Part shown: positions 41,957 through 50,988 of the stretch, in pieces
Position numbering within the stretch: position 1 is the stretch's first letter
Layout of the letters: the number at the start of each line of letters is the position of its first letter
Assembly: GCF_014201355.1 (NCBI RefSeq)
Contig: NZ_JACHEG010000008.1
Coordinates: 148,052-212,051 of the forward strand
Direction: 5' to 3'
From: Aliirhizobium wenxiniae
GTDB lineage: Bacteria; Pseudomonadota; Alphaproteobacteria; Rhizobiales; Rhizobiaceae
Length of the DNA stretch: 64,000 nt
Translations under genes and position numbers: made by a program
The notes under the pieces: generated by a model
Seen by the model: only the letters and a program-made list of their open reading frames with translations
Database searches by the model: none
Told to the model about the DNA's origin: nothing

Positions 41957-42904
41957 TTGATTGCTGCGTTTTTGATCGTCATTCCGATTTTCGCGTTGAT
42001 CTTTGCCGGGTGGGGCGCTGGCAGGGCAGAGATACTTGGTCCGAACGCGTCGCTGGAGATCAATAAATTCGTCGTCTGGCTGGCTGTTCCTGCGCTGCTG
42101 TTCGATGTCATCAGTTCCGCGCGACCGCAGGATCTGGCGCAGTCAGGTTTTATCGGCGCATTCGGCGTCAGTACAATCATCATTTTCGTGATGGCCACGC
42201 TTGTGGCGACAAAGGTTCGCGGCAACTTGGCGGATGGTGCGATCGACGGCTTGAACGGAGCCTATTCTAATATCGGTTTTGTCGGATTGCCGCTGCTGAT
42301 CATGGTTCTCGGCCGAACGTCCGTTATCTTCACGACACTGGCACTGCTGATTACCATGTGCCTCGTATTCGCGGCAGCGATCGTCCTTGCCGAACTGTCG
42401 ATCAATGCCCGCGGCTCAAATGCCCGCCAAATCGCCGGCAAGGTGTTCAGAACGCTGATCCGCAATCCGATCCTGCTATCCTCGCTGGCCGCGCTTCCCT
42501 TTCCCTTCCTTGGCTTGTCCTTACCGGGGCCGATTAAGACGTTTCTGGAATTGCTTAGCGCTGCGGCGTCTCCCTGTGCATTGGTGGCACTGGGTCTGTT
42601 CCTGTCGCAGCCGCGTCCTTCGCGCGGCCTCGACATGCCTTTCATCGGATTTCTAGTGCTGACAAAACTCGCTATCCACCCACTTCTGGCATGGGCGGTC
42701 TCGACCTTCGTTTTCGAATTGCGAGCGCCGGAAACCGTCGCCGTGACCTTGCTCGCGGCACTTCCCGCGGGAACCGGTTCCTTCATGGTCGCGGGTTTCT
42801 ATGCGCGCGATGCGACCGTCACGACCTATGTGATCATTGTCTCGACCGTCGTTTCAATTCTAACACTTGCTATTCTAATTTCCGGATTGCCGGTTAGCCT
42901 TTAG
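41957..42904 (+). CDS. AEC-family transporter (auxin efflux carrier / malate permease type)
   Basis: A 315-residue inner-membrane protein with about ten hydrophobic helices: IPIFALIFAGWGAGRAE at the start, NGAYSNIGFVGLPLLIM in the first half and LAALPAGTGSFMVAGFYARD in the second. These are the conserved AEC motifs, including the discontinuous-helix Asn/Gly segments. The likely start is TTG 41957, preceded by AAGGAG at 6 bases. It probably moves an organic anion belonging to the same locus. Confidence 0.88.
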   Translation: MIAAFLIVIPIFALIFAGWGAGRAEILGPNASLEINKFVVWLAVPALLFDVISSARPQDLAQSGFIGAFGVSTIIIFVMATLVATKVRGNLADGAIDGLNGAYSNIGFVGLPLLIMVLGRTSVIFTTLALLITMCLVFAAAIVLAELSINARGSNARQIAGKVFRTLIRNPILLSSLAALPFPFLGLSLPGPIKTFLELLSAAASPCALVALGLFLSQPRPSRGLDMPFIGFLVLTKLAIHPLLAWAVSTFVFELRAPETVAVTLLAALPAGTGSFMVAGFYARDATVTTYVIIVSTVVSILTLAILISGLPVSL

Positions 42905-43165
42905 GGTGAGATCCCGAGTCGCTACGCGTGAAACTACTTGCAGTTTCCGCATGGTCCCAGAATACGTCCGTAAGAGAATCGAGCACCCACCGAACCTTCA
43001 GAGGCAGCAGTTTGCGTGTCGGGTAGACAGCATAAACTGTCAGTTCGGTCGTCTCCATCTCCGGAAAATCTCGATCAGGCGGCCGTTCGCGATATTCCAT
43101 TGACCATGAAGTCCGGCTGCATGACGACGCCCCGATGCGCCAATCCCTGGCGTCCTGCATGTATC
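42905..43165 (-). pseudogene. LysR-family regulator, C-terminal remnant
   Basis: On the minus strand MQPDFMVNGISRTAA and then, in another frame, PEMETTELTVYAVYPTRKLLPLKVRWVLDSLTDVF match the end of a LysR effector domain. The N-terminal two thirds and the helix-turn-helix are absent, and at least one frameshift separates the pieces. Confidence 0.68.
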
Positions 43166-43269
43166 GCCGTTGTTGGCGAAGATTTTGGGTCGCGTCGTCA
43201 CCGTCATGGCTTTCCCGTCTCTGGACGTGAAGTTGAGTCGGTTCTGCCCGTTATCAGCCTGGCGATCGT

Positions 43270-43520
43270 AGAACTAGGTGGAGCACTCGTCCAGGAGCCC
43301 CGCTTTATTCCTTTCGACGAGCCATTCGACGGCGTCAATCCCGTCCTCATCGAAGAGCTTTGGACCCTTATAACCGAGCTTTGAAAACGCGGGATCGGTT
43401 TCCTAATCATCGAGCACATCCCGCATGGTGGCTCTAGACGGCGGGCGGGTGATTGGAGACGGGCTCGCCACAAACGGTGCTGTCCTCAGAGAGTGTCAGA
43501 ATGGCTTATCTCGGAGAGGG
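43270..43520 (+). pseudogene. LivG-like branched-chain amino acid ABC ATPase, C-terminal remnant
   Basis: The reading EPRFIPFDEPFDGVNPVLIEE matches the Walker B and D-loop region of LivG. After a stop GIGFLIIEH gives the H-loop, and then in another frame VALDGGRVIGDGLATNGAVL gives the usual C-terminal strand. Walker A and the signature motif are not recognisable. It directly precedes a LivF remnant, keeping the livG-livF order of the intact transporter at 58987-60521. Confidence 0.78.
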
Positions 43521-43526
43521 CGCGTA

Positions 43527-44225
43527 ATGCTTTTGCTACTTAAGAACCTTGTTGCCTGGGACGTTGATGTCGATAACGTTCGCGGCATTGATCTGACGGT
43601 ATCCGAGCGCGAGATCGTAACCATCGCCGCTGGGAACGGTGCGGGAAAATCGACCTTGGTTAAGGGTATCATGGGCTTGCTGCCGAGAGTTTCGGGAGAC
43701 CTCAGCTTCGATGGTCAAGACTTACTGAGCTCTCCTTTAGAGAACGGGCCGGATTGGGTATAGCTATTTCCCGCAGGTATTTAAAGTGTTTGGAAGTCTT
43801 ACGGTAACAGAGAACTTCAAGGTCGTCGATGCTCGCGGAAGTCAGCGGCATCAACTCGACCACATGTTCAGCGTGTTCCCGGACTTGTCGTCCCGACGTA
43901 AGACATTAGCACGCACTTTGTCGAGAAGAGAGCGTCAACAGCTCGCATTCGCACGAGCTTGATCACAAATCCGAGGCTTATAATCCTCGATAAACCGACC
44001 GCTGCACTATCTCCCGGTCTTCGCACACAGTTATTCGGTCGGGTCGCGGAACTACGAGCGCATTCGGTGGCGGTGCTCATGATCGAACAACGAGCGCGTA
44101 AAATTCTTCGGATCAGGGGCTACATTCTGGATAGCGGAAAGGTTGCCACGACGGGCCGTGCGAATGAGTTGCTTGGCGGTGCCACGATGACTGACCTCTC
44201 TCTGGCTATTCATGACGGACACTGA
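43527..44225 (+). pseudogene. LivF-like branched-chain amino acid ABC ATPase, decayed
   Basis: The N-terminus is readable from ATG 43527, including Walker A (GNGAGKSTLVKGIMGLLPRV). A frameshift follows near 43750, then YFPQVFKVFGSLTVTENF, LSRRERQQLAFARA (a degenerate signature), a stop, and TNPRLIILDKPTAALSPGLRTQL, where the Walker B Glu is Lys (DKP for DEP). The remainder ends with VLMIEQRARKIL and DSGKVATTGRANELL. The lesions are spread over the full length. Confidence 0.85.
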
Positions 44226-45009
44226 TGCAGGTCGAAAAGATATTTCAAGGAATTTCAGGACGGTCTTAGACGTGAGCTGCAGCAAACATTTTCGACTAGC
44301 AGTCAACCGTTAATCGTTCAGACGCCCGCGGAAGCTATTGCCTCGGGTAAGCCGCGCGGGCTTGAACTTCAGGCCAAGGGTCTCCTGTCACCATACATTG
44401 CCTTCTCATTCGCCCCCGACGACATCGCGACCGCGCATGTCGGCTGTATCCTCAGGCCGGATGGACTGACTATCGGCCTTCATCTGGTTGAACCTCATAT
44501 CCAAAAGCGAGGGCTGCTCTAACCGGCGTGAGCCTCGCCGTCGGTCTGCATCTTCACGATGTGCCCCAACTCAAGGAACTCCAACTCAACTTCGAATTCG
44601 CGCAATCCGAGATCGGATTCGAAGAAGCCTGCGCAAAGGTGAAGCTCCTTCGCATCGTTCTAAGGGAGCTTTTGAATAACGATCGGCTCTTGAGATTTTG
44701 CAGGAACGCGTTTCCGAGTCGTTCGGTATCAATGACTAGCGGGGCAAGGTCGATAGATGGATTGGAGGTGACGCGACCTCGGATGATGGCTTCGATCAGT
44801 CCAAACTTTTTTTCGGCACAGAAGCCAGAGCGCACGCGTCCAAGAGACTTTTCATCAATCCGGCCCTCAGCGCCAGCAACACGAGGCGCGGCCCGCCGCG
44901 GCTGGTGTATCGCGGTCAGAAACAAGCATTACTTGTCGAAACCTTTCCTTTTCTTGATATCGCCTGTGCCCGGCTATGGGCATCATCCTCACAAAGATGA
45001 GGGCGATCA
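44226..45009. other. Unassigned stretch with possible gene fragments
   Basis: No intact gene. One plus-strand frame at about 44282-44521 reads a protein-like stretch with LELQAKGLLSPYIAFSFAPD and GCILRPDGLTIGLHLVEPHI, which I cannot assign. On the minus strand at about 44680-44900 GLIEAIIRGRVTSNPSIDLA weakly resembles the C-terminal part of a medium-chain dehydrogenase. Both look like fragments in the same decayed zone as the LivGF and LysR remnants. Confidence 0.4.
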
Positions 45010-45627
45010 ATGTCGAGGGCACTTGTAACAGGAGCAACTAGGGGAGCAGGCCGGGCGGTGGCAGCAGCGCTCGCCCATGCTGGTTACGAGACCTGCGCTC
45101 TCGGACGCGACAGGCTGGTGTTGGACGAGTTACGCAGCGATTTCGGCGTGCTTCCCATGGCGATCGACCTGACCGATCGCGACGCGGTTCGCATGATCAT
45201 CGAGGGCATGCGCCCCGATATCGTTGTCCATGCCGCCCTGCGCTGGCCCGCCGAAATGGCGTTCGAAAAACTTACAGAAGCCGATATCGACATGGCACTG
45301 GAGGTTAATCTCTCTGCAACCTTGCATCTGACTCGTGTGGTACTGCCAGTGATGAAGCAGCGCCGACAGGGCGCGTTTTTTGTCATATCGCCCGGTTCGG
45401 GTGAAGGCGGGCCGCTCATCGAAAGGACGGTCACAGGCGCAAGCCAAACCTTTGCCAGAGCCCTCCAGGATGAGGTTGCGGGTGAAGGTGTCGTCGTGGA
45501 ACACTTCTTTGCCGGCGAGCCCCCTTTCACTTCGGTGGTCGCATCCATTCATAACAAACTGAAAACGGATAGGCTGATGCCTGTGGGACATACTCAAAAC
45601 CATCGGGGAACTCACAATGCTACGTAA
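45010..45627 (+). CDS. Atypical SDR-fold protein lacking the catalytic Tyr-X3-Lys
   Basis: A 205-residue Rossmann protein. The nucleotide loop is intact (VTGATRGAGRAVAAALAHAG) and the central helix matches SDRs (LEVNLSATLHLTRVVLPVM). The NNAG motif is replaced by VHAALRW, and after FFVISPGSGEGG the Tyr-X3-Lys segment is replaced by IERTVTGASQTFARAL. It may bind NAD(P) without classical catalysis, or be starting to decay. GAGG precedes the ATG. It overlaps the ThDP-enzyme gene by 11 bp, so it heads that series. Confidence 0.75.
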   Translation: MSRALVTGATRGAGRAVAAALAHAGYETCALGRDRLVLDELRSDFGVLPMAIDLTDRDAVRMIIEGMRPDIVVHAALRWPAEMAFEKLTEADIDMALEVNLSATLHLTRVVLPVMKQRRQGAFFVISPGSGEGGPLIERTVTGASQTFARALQDEVAGEGVVVEHFFAGEPPFTSVVASIHNKLKTDRLMPVGHTQNHRGTHNAT

Positions 45628-47293
45628 TGGTGGCCAGCTATTGGTCAAATGCCTTTTGGCGCTCGGCGCGCAAAAAGGATTCGGAGTGCCGGGCGAGAGT
45701 TATCTTGCCGTGCTCGACGCGCTTCATGATACGGTCGGCAAGCTCGACTATGTCGTGTGTCGCAACGAAGGTGGCGCGTCCTTCATGGCGGCGGCCTATG
45801 GCAAGTTGACCGGTAAGCCAGGCATCTGCTTCGTCACGCGCGGCCCCGGTGCCACCAATGCCGCGATCGGTGTGCATACGGCCATGCAGGATTCCTCGCC
45901 GATGATCCTGTTCGTCGGGCAGGTTGGCACCGACATGAAAGGCCGTGAGGCCTTTCAGGAAGTGGATTACAAGGCCACGTTCGGCACGGTCGCCAAATGG
46001 GCCGTCGAGATAGACCAGGTGGAGCGCATCCCCGAGATTGTCTCACGAGCTTGGACGACCGCGATCTCCGGCCGTCCCGGTCCGGTCGTCATCGCGCTTC
46101 CGGAGGACATGCTAACCTCGCTGACCGAAAAGGAACCGCTGTCCGGTCCAGCCGAACTCATCGAGGCCGCGCCATCGGCTGCCGCGATGCAGCGCATGTC
46201 CGCGATACTGTCGCAAGCCCGCCGCCCTGTCATACTTTATGGGGGCTGCAACTGGGCGGAAGGCTCGGCCAAGCACCTTCAGGCTTTCGCGGAAGCGTCG
46301 GATATCCCGGTCGTCTCCGTGTTTCGCTATCAGGATCAGTACGACAATTCCTCCGTCACCTTCTGCGGTGAGGCCGGGGTCGGAATGGCTGCCTCGGTCA
46401 AGGAGCTGCTACGCGATGCTGACGTAATCCTTGCGATCAACAACCGCTTCGGTGAAAATTCTACCAATGGCTACACGTTGTTCGATGTGCCGCAGCCGCG
46501 CCAGCGGATCATCCACGTCCATGGCTCTGACCTGGAGATCGGCAAGGTCTACCGGCCCGAACTCGGCATCCATGCCGGTCCTAACGCTTTTGCGGAGGCG
46601 CTTGGCGCGCTTGCGCCGGCCAAGGGGCCATGGGCTGATTGGCGGGCGAAGGGCCGTGCCGCCTATGAGGCGGGTTTCGAACTCAAGGATCTGCCGTCGC
46701 CGGTGGATATGGGCAGGATCACCGCGCATCTTCGCGCTATCCTGCCGGACGATGTGATCCTCACCAATGGTGCCGGCAACTTCACCGTCTGGCCGAACAA
46801 GTTTTTCAAGTTTGGACCCAAGGCCCGCCTTCTGGCGCCGCAATCCGGCGCAATGGGATATGGCGTGCCGGCGGCCGTTGCCGCCAAGGTCGCCTTCCCG
46901 GAGAGAACCGTCGTCTGCTTCGCCGGTGACGGCGATTTCCAGATGAACTGCCAGGAACTGGCGACGGCCTTGCAGCATGGCGCGCAGCCGATCATTCTTC
47001 TCTTGAACAACGGTATTTACGGCACGATCCGCGCCCACCAAGAGCGTCACTACCCGGCCCGCGTTTCGGGAACGGAAATGGTCAACCCGGATTTCGTGGC
47101 GCTCGCCAGGGCCTATGGCTTCCATGCCGAACGGGTGGCGGCGACGGCTGATTTCGCCGCGGCCTTCGAGCGGGCGCTGGCATCCGAAACCGGCGCGCTG
47201 CTCGATCTCGATATCTCGCCGGAAGCCCTGACGCCCCAACAGACCCTTTCCGAAATGCGCCAGGCCGCGCTTGCCAAGAAGGAAAACGCATGA
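45617..47293 (+). CDS. Thiamine-diphosphate-dependent enzyme (acetolactate synthase/decarboxylase superfamily)
   Basis: A 558-residue ThDP enzyme with the usual Pyr, middle and PP domains. The cofactor-activating Glu51 is in CRNEGGASFMAAAYG, RGPGATNAAIGVHTA follows, and the Mg-ThDP motif is GDGDFQMNCQELATAL then LLLNNGIYG. The family includes 2-oxo-acid decarboxylases, carboligases and C-C lyases. Its stop overlaps hyuA by 4 bp. In this context it could cleave a 2-oxo acid made by the aminotransferase downstream. Product not predictable. Confidence 0.88.
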   Translation: MLRNGGQLLVKCLLALGAQKGFGVPGESYLAVLDALHDTVGKLDYVVCRNEGGASFMAAAYGKLTGKPGICFVTRGPGATNAAIGVHTAMQDSSPMILFVGQVGTDMKGREAFQEVDYKATFGTVAKWAVEIDQVERIPEIVSRAWTTAISGRPGPVVIALPEDMLTSLTEKEPLSGPAELIEAAPSAAAMQRMSAILSQARRPVILYGGCNWAEGSAKHLQAFAEASDIPVVSVFRYQDQYDNSSVTFCGEAGVGMAASVKELLRDADVILAINNRFGENSTNGYTLFDVPQPRQRIIHVHGSDLEIGKVYRPELGIHAGPNAFAEALGALAPAKGPWADWRAKGRAAYEAGFELKDLPSPVDMGRITAHLRAILPDDVILTNGAGNFTVWPNKFFKFGPKARLLAPQSGAMGYGVPAAVAAKVAFPERTVVCFAGDGDFQMNCQELATALQHGAQPIILLLNNGIYGTIRAHQERHYPARVSGTEMVNPDFVALARAYGFHAERVAATADFAAAFERALASETGALLDLDISPEALTPQQTLSEMRQAALAKKENA

Positions 47294-49368
47294 CCATCGG
47301 AAACGACATCCGCCTGGGCGCAGATATCGGCGGCACTTTTACGGATATCGCGCTGGACGTGCGTGGGGCGCTGTATTCGACCAAGGTTCTGACAAACTAT
47401 TCCGCGCCTGAACAAGCCATTCTCGACGGGATCGACGTCGTGATCCGCGATGCCGGTATCGAGATTTCGCAGATCGACCTGATCATCCACGGCACGACGC
47501 TTGCCACCAACGCCCTGATCGAACGGCGCGGCGCACGCACGGCGCTGGTGACGACGGAAGGCTTTCGCGATGTCATCGAGATGCGCACAGAGAACCGTTT
47601 CGAGCAATATGATCTCGATCTTGTACTGCCGAAACCGCTGATCCCGCGTGAGGATCGGTTTCCGGTCAAGGGTCGTATATCGGCGCAGGGCACGGAATTG
47701 CAGCCGCTGGACGAGCAGACGCTGGAAGAGATTGCCAAACGCATAGCTTCTGAGGATTTCGGCGCCGTCGCCATCGGTTTCATCCATTCTTACATGAACC
47801 CGGAGCACGAACGCCGCGCCCGTGACATCCTCGCCCGCACACTTGACCTGCCGATCTCGATCTCCAGCGAAGTCTCGCCGCAGATGCGCGAGTTCGAGCG
47901 TTTCAACACAGTCTGCGCGAACGCTTACGTGCGGCCACAGATGGCCGATTATCTCAACCGGCTGCAGGTCCGCCTCAAGGAAATGGGGTCCAATTGCCCA
48001 GTTTTCATGATCCATTCCGGCGGCGGTCTGGTGTCTGTCGAAACGGCTGCCGAATTTCCGGTACGTCTGGTCGAATCCGGTCCGGCCGGTGGCGCGATCT
48101 TTGCCGCAGATGTGGCGCGCCGTTTCGATCTAGACCGTGTGGTCTCCTACGACATGGGTGGAACCACGGCAAAAATCTGCCTGATCGAGGATTTCCAGCC
48201 GCAGACGGCGCGGAGCTTTGAGGTCGCGCGCACATATCGCTTCTGCAAGGGCTCGGGCATGCCGATCTCCATCCCCGTCATCGAGATGATCGAGATCGGC
48301 GCGGGCGGCGGTTCAATTGCATGGGTCGATGCCATGGGCCGCATTCAGGCTGGGCCTGAATCGGCGGCGTCCGAACCCGGTCCGGCCTGTTACCAGCGTG
48401 GCGGCGAACGTCCGGCAATCACCGATGCCGATCTCGTGCTCGGTAAACTCGATCCCGACAATTTCGCTGGCGGCAAGCTCAGGCTGTCGACCGAAAAGGC
48501 ATCCGCCGCGATTGCTCGCTATGTCGGTGACAGGCTGAAGCTTGAGCCTCTTTCTGCAGCCTTCGGCATCGTCGAGGTTGTCGACGAGAACATGGCGAAC
48601 GCTGCCCGCGTGCATGCGGTCGAGAACGGCAAGAATATCTCGGAAAACACCATGATCGCCTTCGGCGGCGCGGCTCCCCTGCATGCCGCGCGGCTTTGCG
48701 AAAAGCTCGGCGTCGATCGTTGCCTTATCCCGCAGGGTGCGGGCGTCGGCTCGGCGATCGGCTTCCTCAAGGCTCCCTTCGGTTATGAAGCCGTTGGATC
48801 GCAGATCATGAGCCTGTCGGTCTTCAACACGAGCCGGTTGAACACTCTGCTGGACGACCTGAAGCAGACGGCAGAAGGTTTCGTACGCGCCGGCACCGCC
48901 GGTGAGATCAGCCGCGAGATCGTCGCCTTCATGCGCTATCGCGGGCAGGGCTGGGAAATCCCGGTGAGCCTGCCGGATCGGCATTTCGAGGCGTCCGACC
49001 GCGCCATGATCGAGGAGAACTTCAAGGCACGGTATGCCCAGTTCTTCGGTCGTGCCGTGGAAGGGCCGGAAATCGAGTTCGTCACCTTCTCGGTCAAGGC
49101 ACAGGACGTGCGGCCCGGCGGCGAGCGCCATGCGCTGATCGCGACAGACGATGCGATTGAACCTACGGTCAAGCGCGCTGTGTTCGATCCGGCAACGGGC
49201 GCTGCCCTGGAAACGGCCATCGTCGAACGCTCGACGATCAAGGTCGGCCAGCGCGTCATCGGTCCGGCGGTGATCGTCGAGCGCGAGACATCCACCATCG
49301 TCACATCGCCCTTCGATGCCATCGTCCAGACGGACGGCACCATCCTTCTGATCCGAAAGGGATTGTAA
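47290..49368 (+). CDS. hyuA: Hydantoinase/oxoprolinase family, subunit A
   Basis: A 692-residue HyuA-type protein of the ATP-dependent cyclic amide hydrolases and carboxylases (N-methylhydantoinase, 5-oxoprolinase, acetone/acetophenone carboxylase). The phosphate-binding motif ADIGGTFTD lies at residues 11-19. HGTTLATNALIERRGARTALVTTEGFRD, YDMGGTTAKICLIED and GAGGGSIAWVD give the remaining ASKHA-like nucleotide-binding elements. It is translationally coupled to the ThDP gene and 3 bp from hyuB, its partner. Confidence 0.92.
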   Translation: MTIGNDIRLGADIGGTFTDIALDVRGALYSTKVLTNYSAPEQAILDGIDVVIRDAGIEISQIDLIIHGTTLATNALIERRGARTALVTTEGFRDVIEMRTENRFEQYDLDLVLPKPLIPREDRFPVKGRISAQGTELQPLDEQTLEEIAKRIASEDFGAVAIGFIHSYMNPEHERRARDILARTLDLPISISSEVSPQMREFERFNTVCANAYVRPQMADYLNRLQVRLKEMGSNCPVFMIHSGGGLVSVETAAEFPVRLVESGPAGGAIFAADVARRFDLDRVVSYDMGGTTAKICLIEDFQPQTARSFEVARTYRFCKGSGMPISIPVIEMIEIGAGGGSIAWVDAMGRIQAGPESAASEPGPACYQRGGERPAITDADLVLGKLDPDNFAGGKLRLSTEKASAAIARYVGDRLKLEPLSAAFGIVEVVDENMANAARVHAVENGKNISENTMIAFGGAAPLHAARLCEKLGVDRCLIPQGAGVGSAIGFLKAPFGYEAVGSQIMSLSVFNTSRLNTLLDDLKQTAEGFVRAGTAGEISREIVAFMRYRGQGWEIPVSLPDRHFEASDRAMIEENFKARYAQFFGRAVEGPEIEFVTFSVKAQDVRPGGERHALIATDDAIEPTVKRAVFDPATGAALETAIVERSTIKVGQRVIGPAVIVERETSTIVTSPFDAIVQTDGTILLIRKGL

Positions 49369-49371
49369 TCC

Positions 49372-50988
49372 ATGAGCCAGCTTGACGAAATCCGCATGCA
49401 GGTGATGTGGAACCGGCTGATTTCCGTTGTCGAGGAACAGGCAATGACGCTGTTACGTACCGCGTTTTCGACCTCGGTTCGCGAGGCAGGCGACCTTTCC
49501 GCCGGTGTCTACAATGCCAAGGGCGAAATGCTGGCGCAGGCCGTCACCGGCACGCCGGGACATGTCAACACGATGGCGGAAGCCGTGCTGCATTTTATCG
49601 AGGAAATCCCCCGCGACGAGATGTATCCGGGTGATACCTATGTCACCAACGACCCCTGGAAGGGTACCGGCCATCTTCACGACATCACCATGGTTTCTCC
49701 CTCCTTCAAGGGAGAGGAACTGATCGGCTTCTTTGCCTGCACGGCGCATGTGGTCGATGTCGGAGGTCGTGGTTTCGGCGCTGATGGCAAGTCGGTTTAC
49801 GAGGAAGGCATCCAGATCCCGATCATGAAGTTCGCCGAGCGCGGGGAGGTGAACAAGGATCTGCTGAGAATCCTGCGCCTCAATGTGCGCGAACCGAACC
49901 AGGTGATCGGCGACTTCTTCTCGCTTGCCGCTTGTAACGATGTCGGCCATCGCCGCCTAGTCGAAATGCTGGACGAAATCGGCCTTCCCAATCTCGATAC
50001 GCTCGGCGCCTTCATCCTGTCGCGCACCCATACCGCGATCATGGAGCGAATTGCGGGCTTGCCCAAAGGCGCATGGAACAACGAGCTTCTGACCGACGGC
50101 TACGATCAGCCGATCAATCTCGCTGCGGAAGTGACCATCGGCGAGAAATCCGTCGATGTCGATTTCACCGGCACTGATGCGATGAGCCGCTGGGGCATCA
50201 ACGTACCGCTGATCTATACGAAGGCCTATGCCTGCTACGCGCTAAAATGCGTAGTGGCCCCCGACATTCCGAACAATGCGGCGTCGCTTGCCGTCTTCAA
50301 CGTCTCTTCCCCGGTCAACATTCTCAACGCGGAGCGGCCGGCACCGGTCTCTGTTCGCCATGTGATCGGCCATATGGTTCCCGATCTCGTGCTTGGCGCG
50401 CTTGCCAAGGCGCTGCCGGGAAAAATCCTCGCCGAAGGCGCGGCGGCGCTTTGGAATATCCATATTTCCGCTCGGCCGGCGGCTGGCGCAAAGGGGCGTC
50501 GCGCGGAGGTGCTGATGTTCAATTCCGGCGGCATGGGCGCGCGGCCGGGCCTTGATGGACTGTCTGCGACGGCCTTCCCCTCTGGCGTCCACACGATGCC
50601 GATCGAGGCGACGGAACATACCGGACCGATCGTCGTCTGGCGCAAGGAATTGCGGCCGGATTCCGCCGGCGCCGGCGAATATCGCGGCGGTCTCGGCCAG
50701 GTCATCGAGATCGCCCCGGCTGATGGTCACGAGTTCGACTTTTCCGCCATGTTCGACCGCATCGGAACGCCTGCAGCGGGCCGCGATGGCGGTGAATCCG
50801 GCAAGCCCGGCAAGGCCATGCTGGATGACGGAACGCTGCTGCGGCCGAAAGGATGGCAGCATGTGCCCTCCGGGCGCAAGCTGGTTCTGCATCTGCCGGG
50901 TGGCGGTGGCTTCGGCGATCCAAAGAAGCGCAGCGAAGCGGCGAAGGCAGAAGATGTCCGCAAAGGTTATGTGACGGAGACGAAATGA
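49372..50988 (+). CDS. hyuB: Hydantoinase/oxoprolinase family, subunit B
   Basis: A 538-residue HyuB-type subunit. The N-terminal segments FSTSVREAGDLSAGVYNAKGEMLAQAVTGTPGHVNTM and YPGDTYVTNDPWKGTGHLHDI are characteristic and carry metal-binding His/Asp residues. The C-terminus has GLGQVIEI and LHLPGGGGFGDPKKRS. Together with HyuA it should hydrolyse or carboxylate a lactam, hydantoin or ketone using ATP. It overlaps the aminotransferase gene by 4 bp. Confidence 0.93.
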   Translation: MSQLDEIRMQVMWNRLISVVEEQAMTLLRTAFSTSVREAGDLSAGVYNAKGEMLAQAVTGTPGHVNTMAEAVLHFIEEIPRDEMYPGDTYVTNDPWKGTGHLHDITMVSPSFKGEELIGFFACTAHVVDVGGRGFGADGKSVYEEGIQIPIMKFAERGEVNKDLLRILRLNVREPNQVIGDFFSLAACNDVGHRRLVEMLDEIGLPNLDTLGAFILSRTHTAIMERIAGLPKGAWNNELLTDGYDQPINLAAEVTIGEKSVDVDFTGTDAMSRWGINVPLIYTKAYACYALKCVVAPDIPNNAASLAVFNVSSPVNILNAERPAPVSVRHVIGHMVPDLVLGALAKALPGKILAEGAAALWNIHISARPAAGAKGRRAEVLMFNSGGMGARPGLDGLSATAFPSGVHTMPIEATEHTGPIVVWRKELRPDSAGAGEYRGGLGQVIEIAPADGHEFDFSAMFDRIGTPAAGRDGGESGKPGKAMLDDGTLLRPKGWQHVPSGRKLVLHLPGGGGFGDPKKRSEAAKAEDVRKGYVTETK

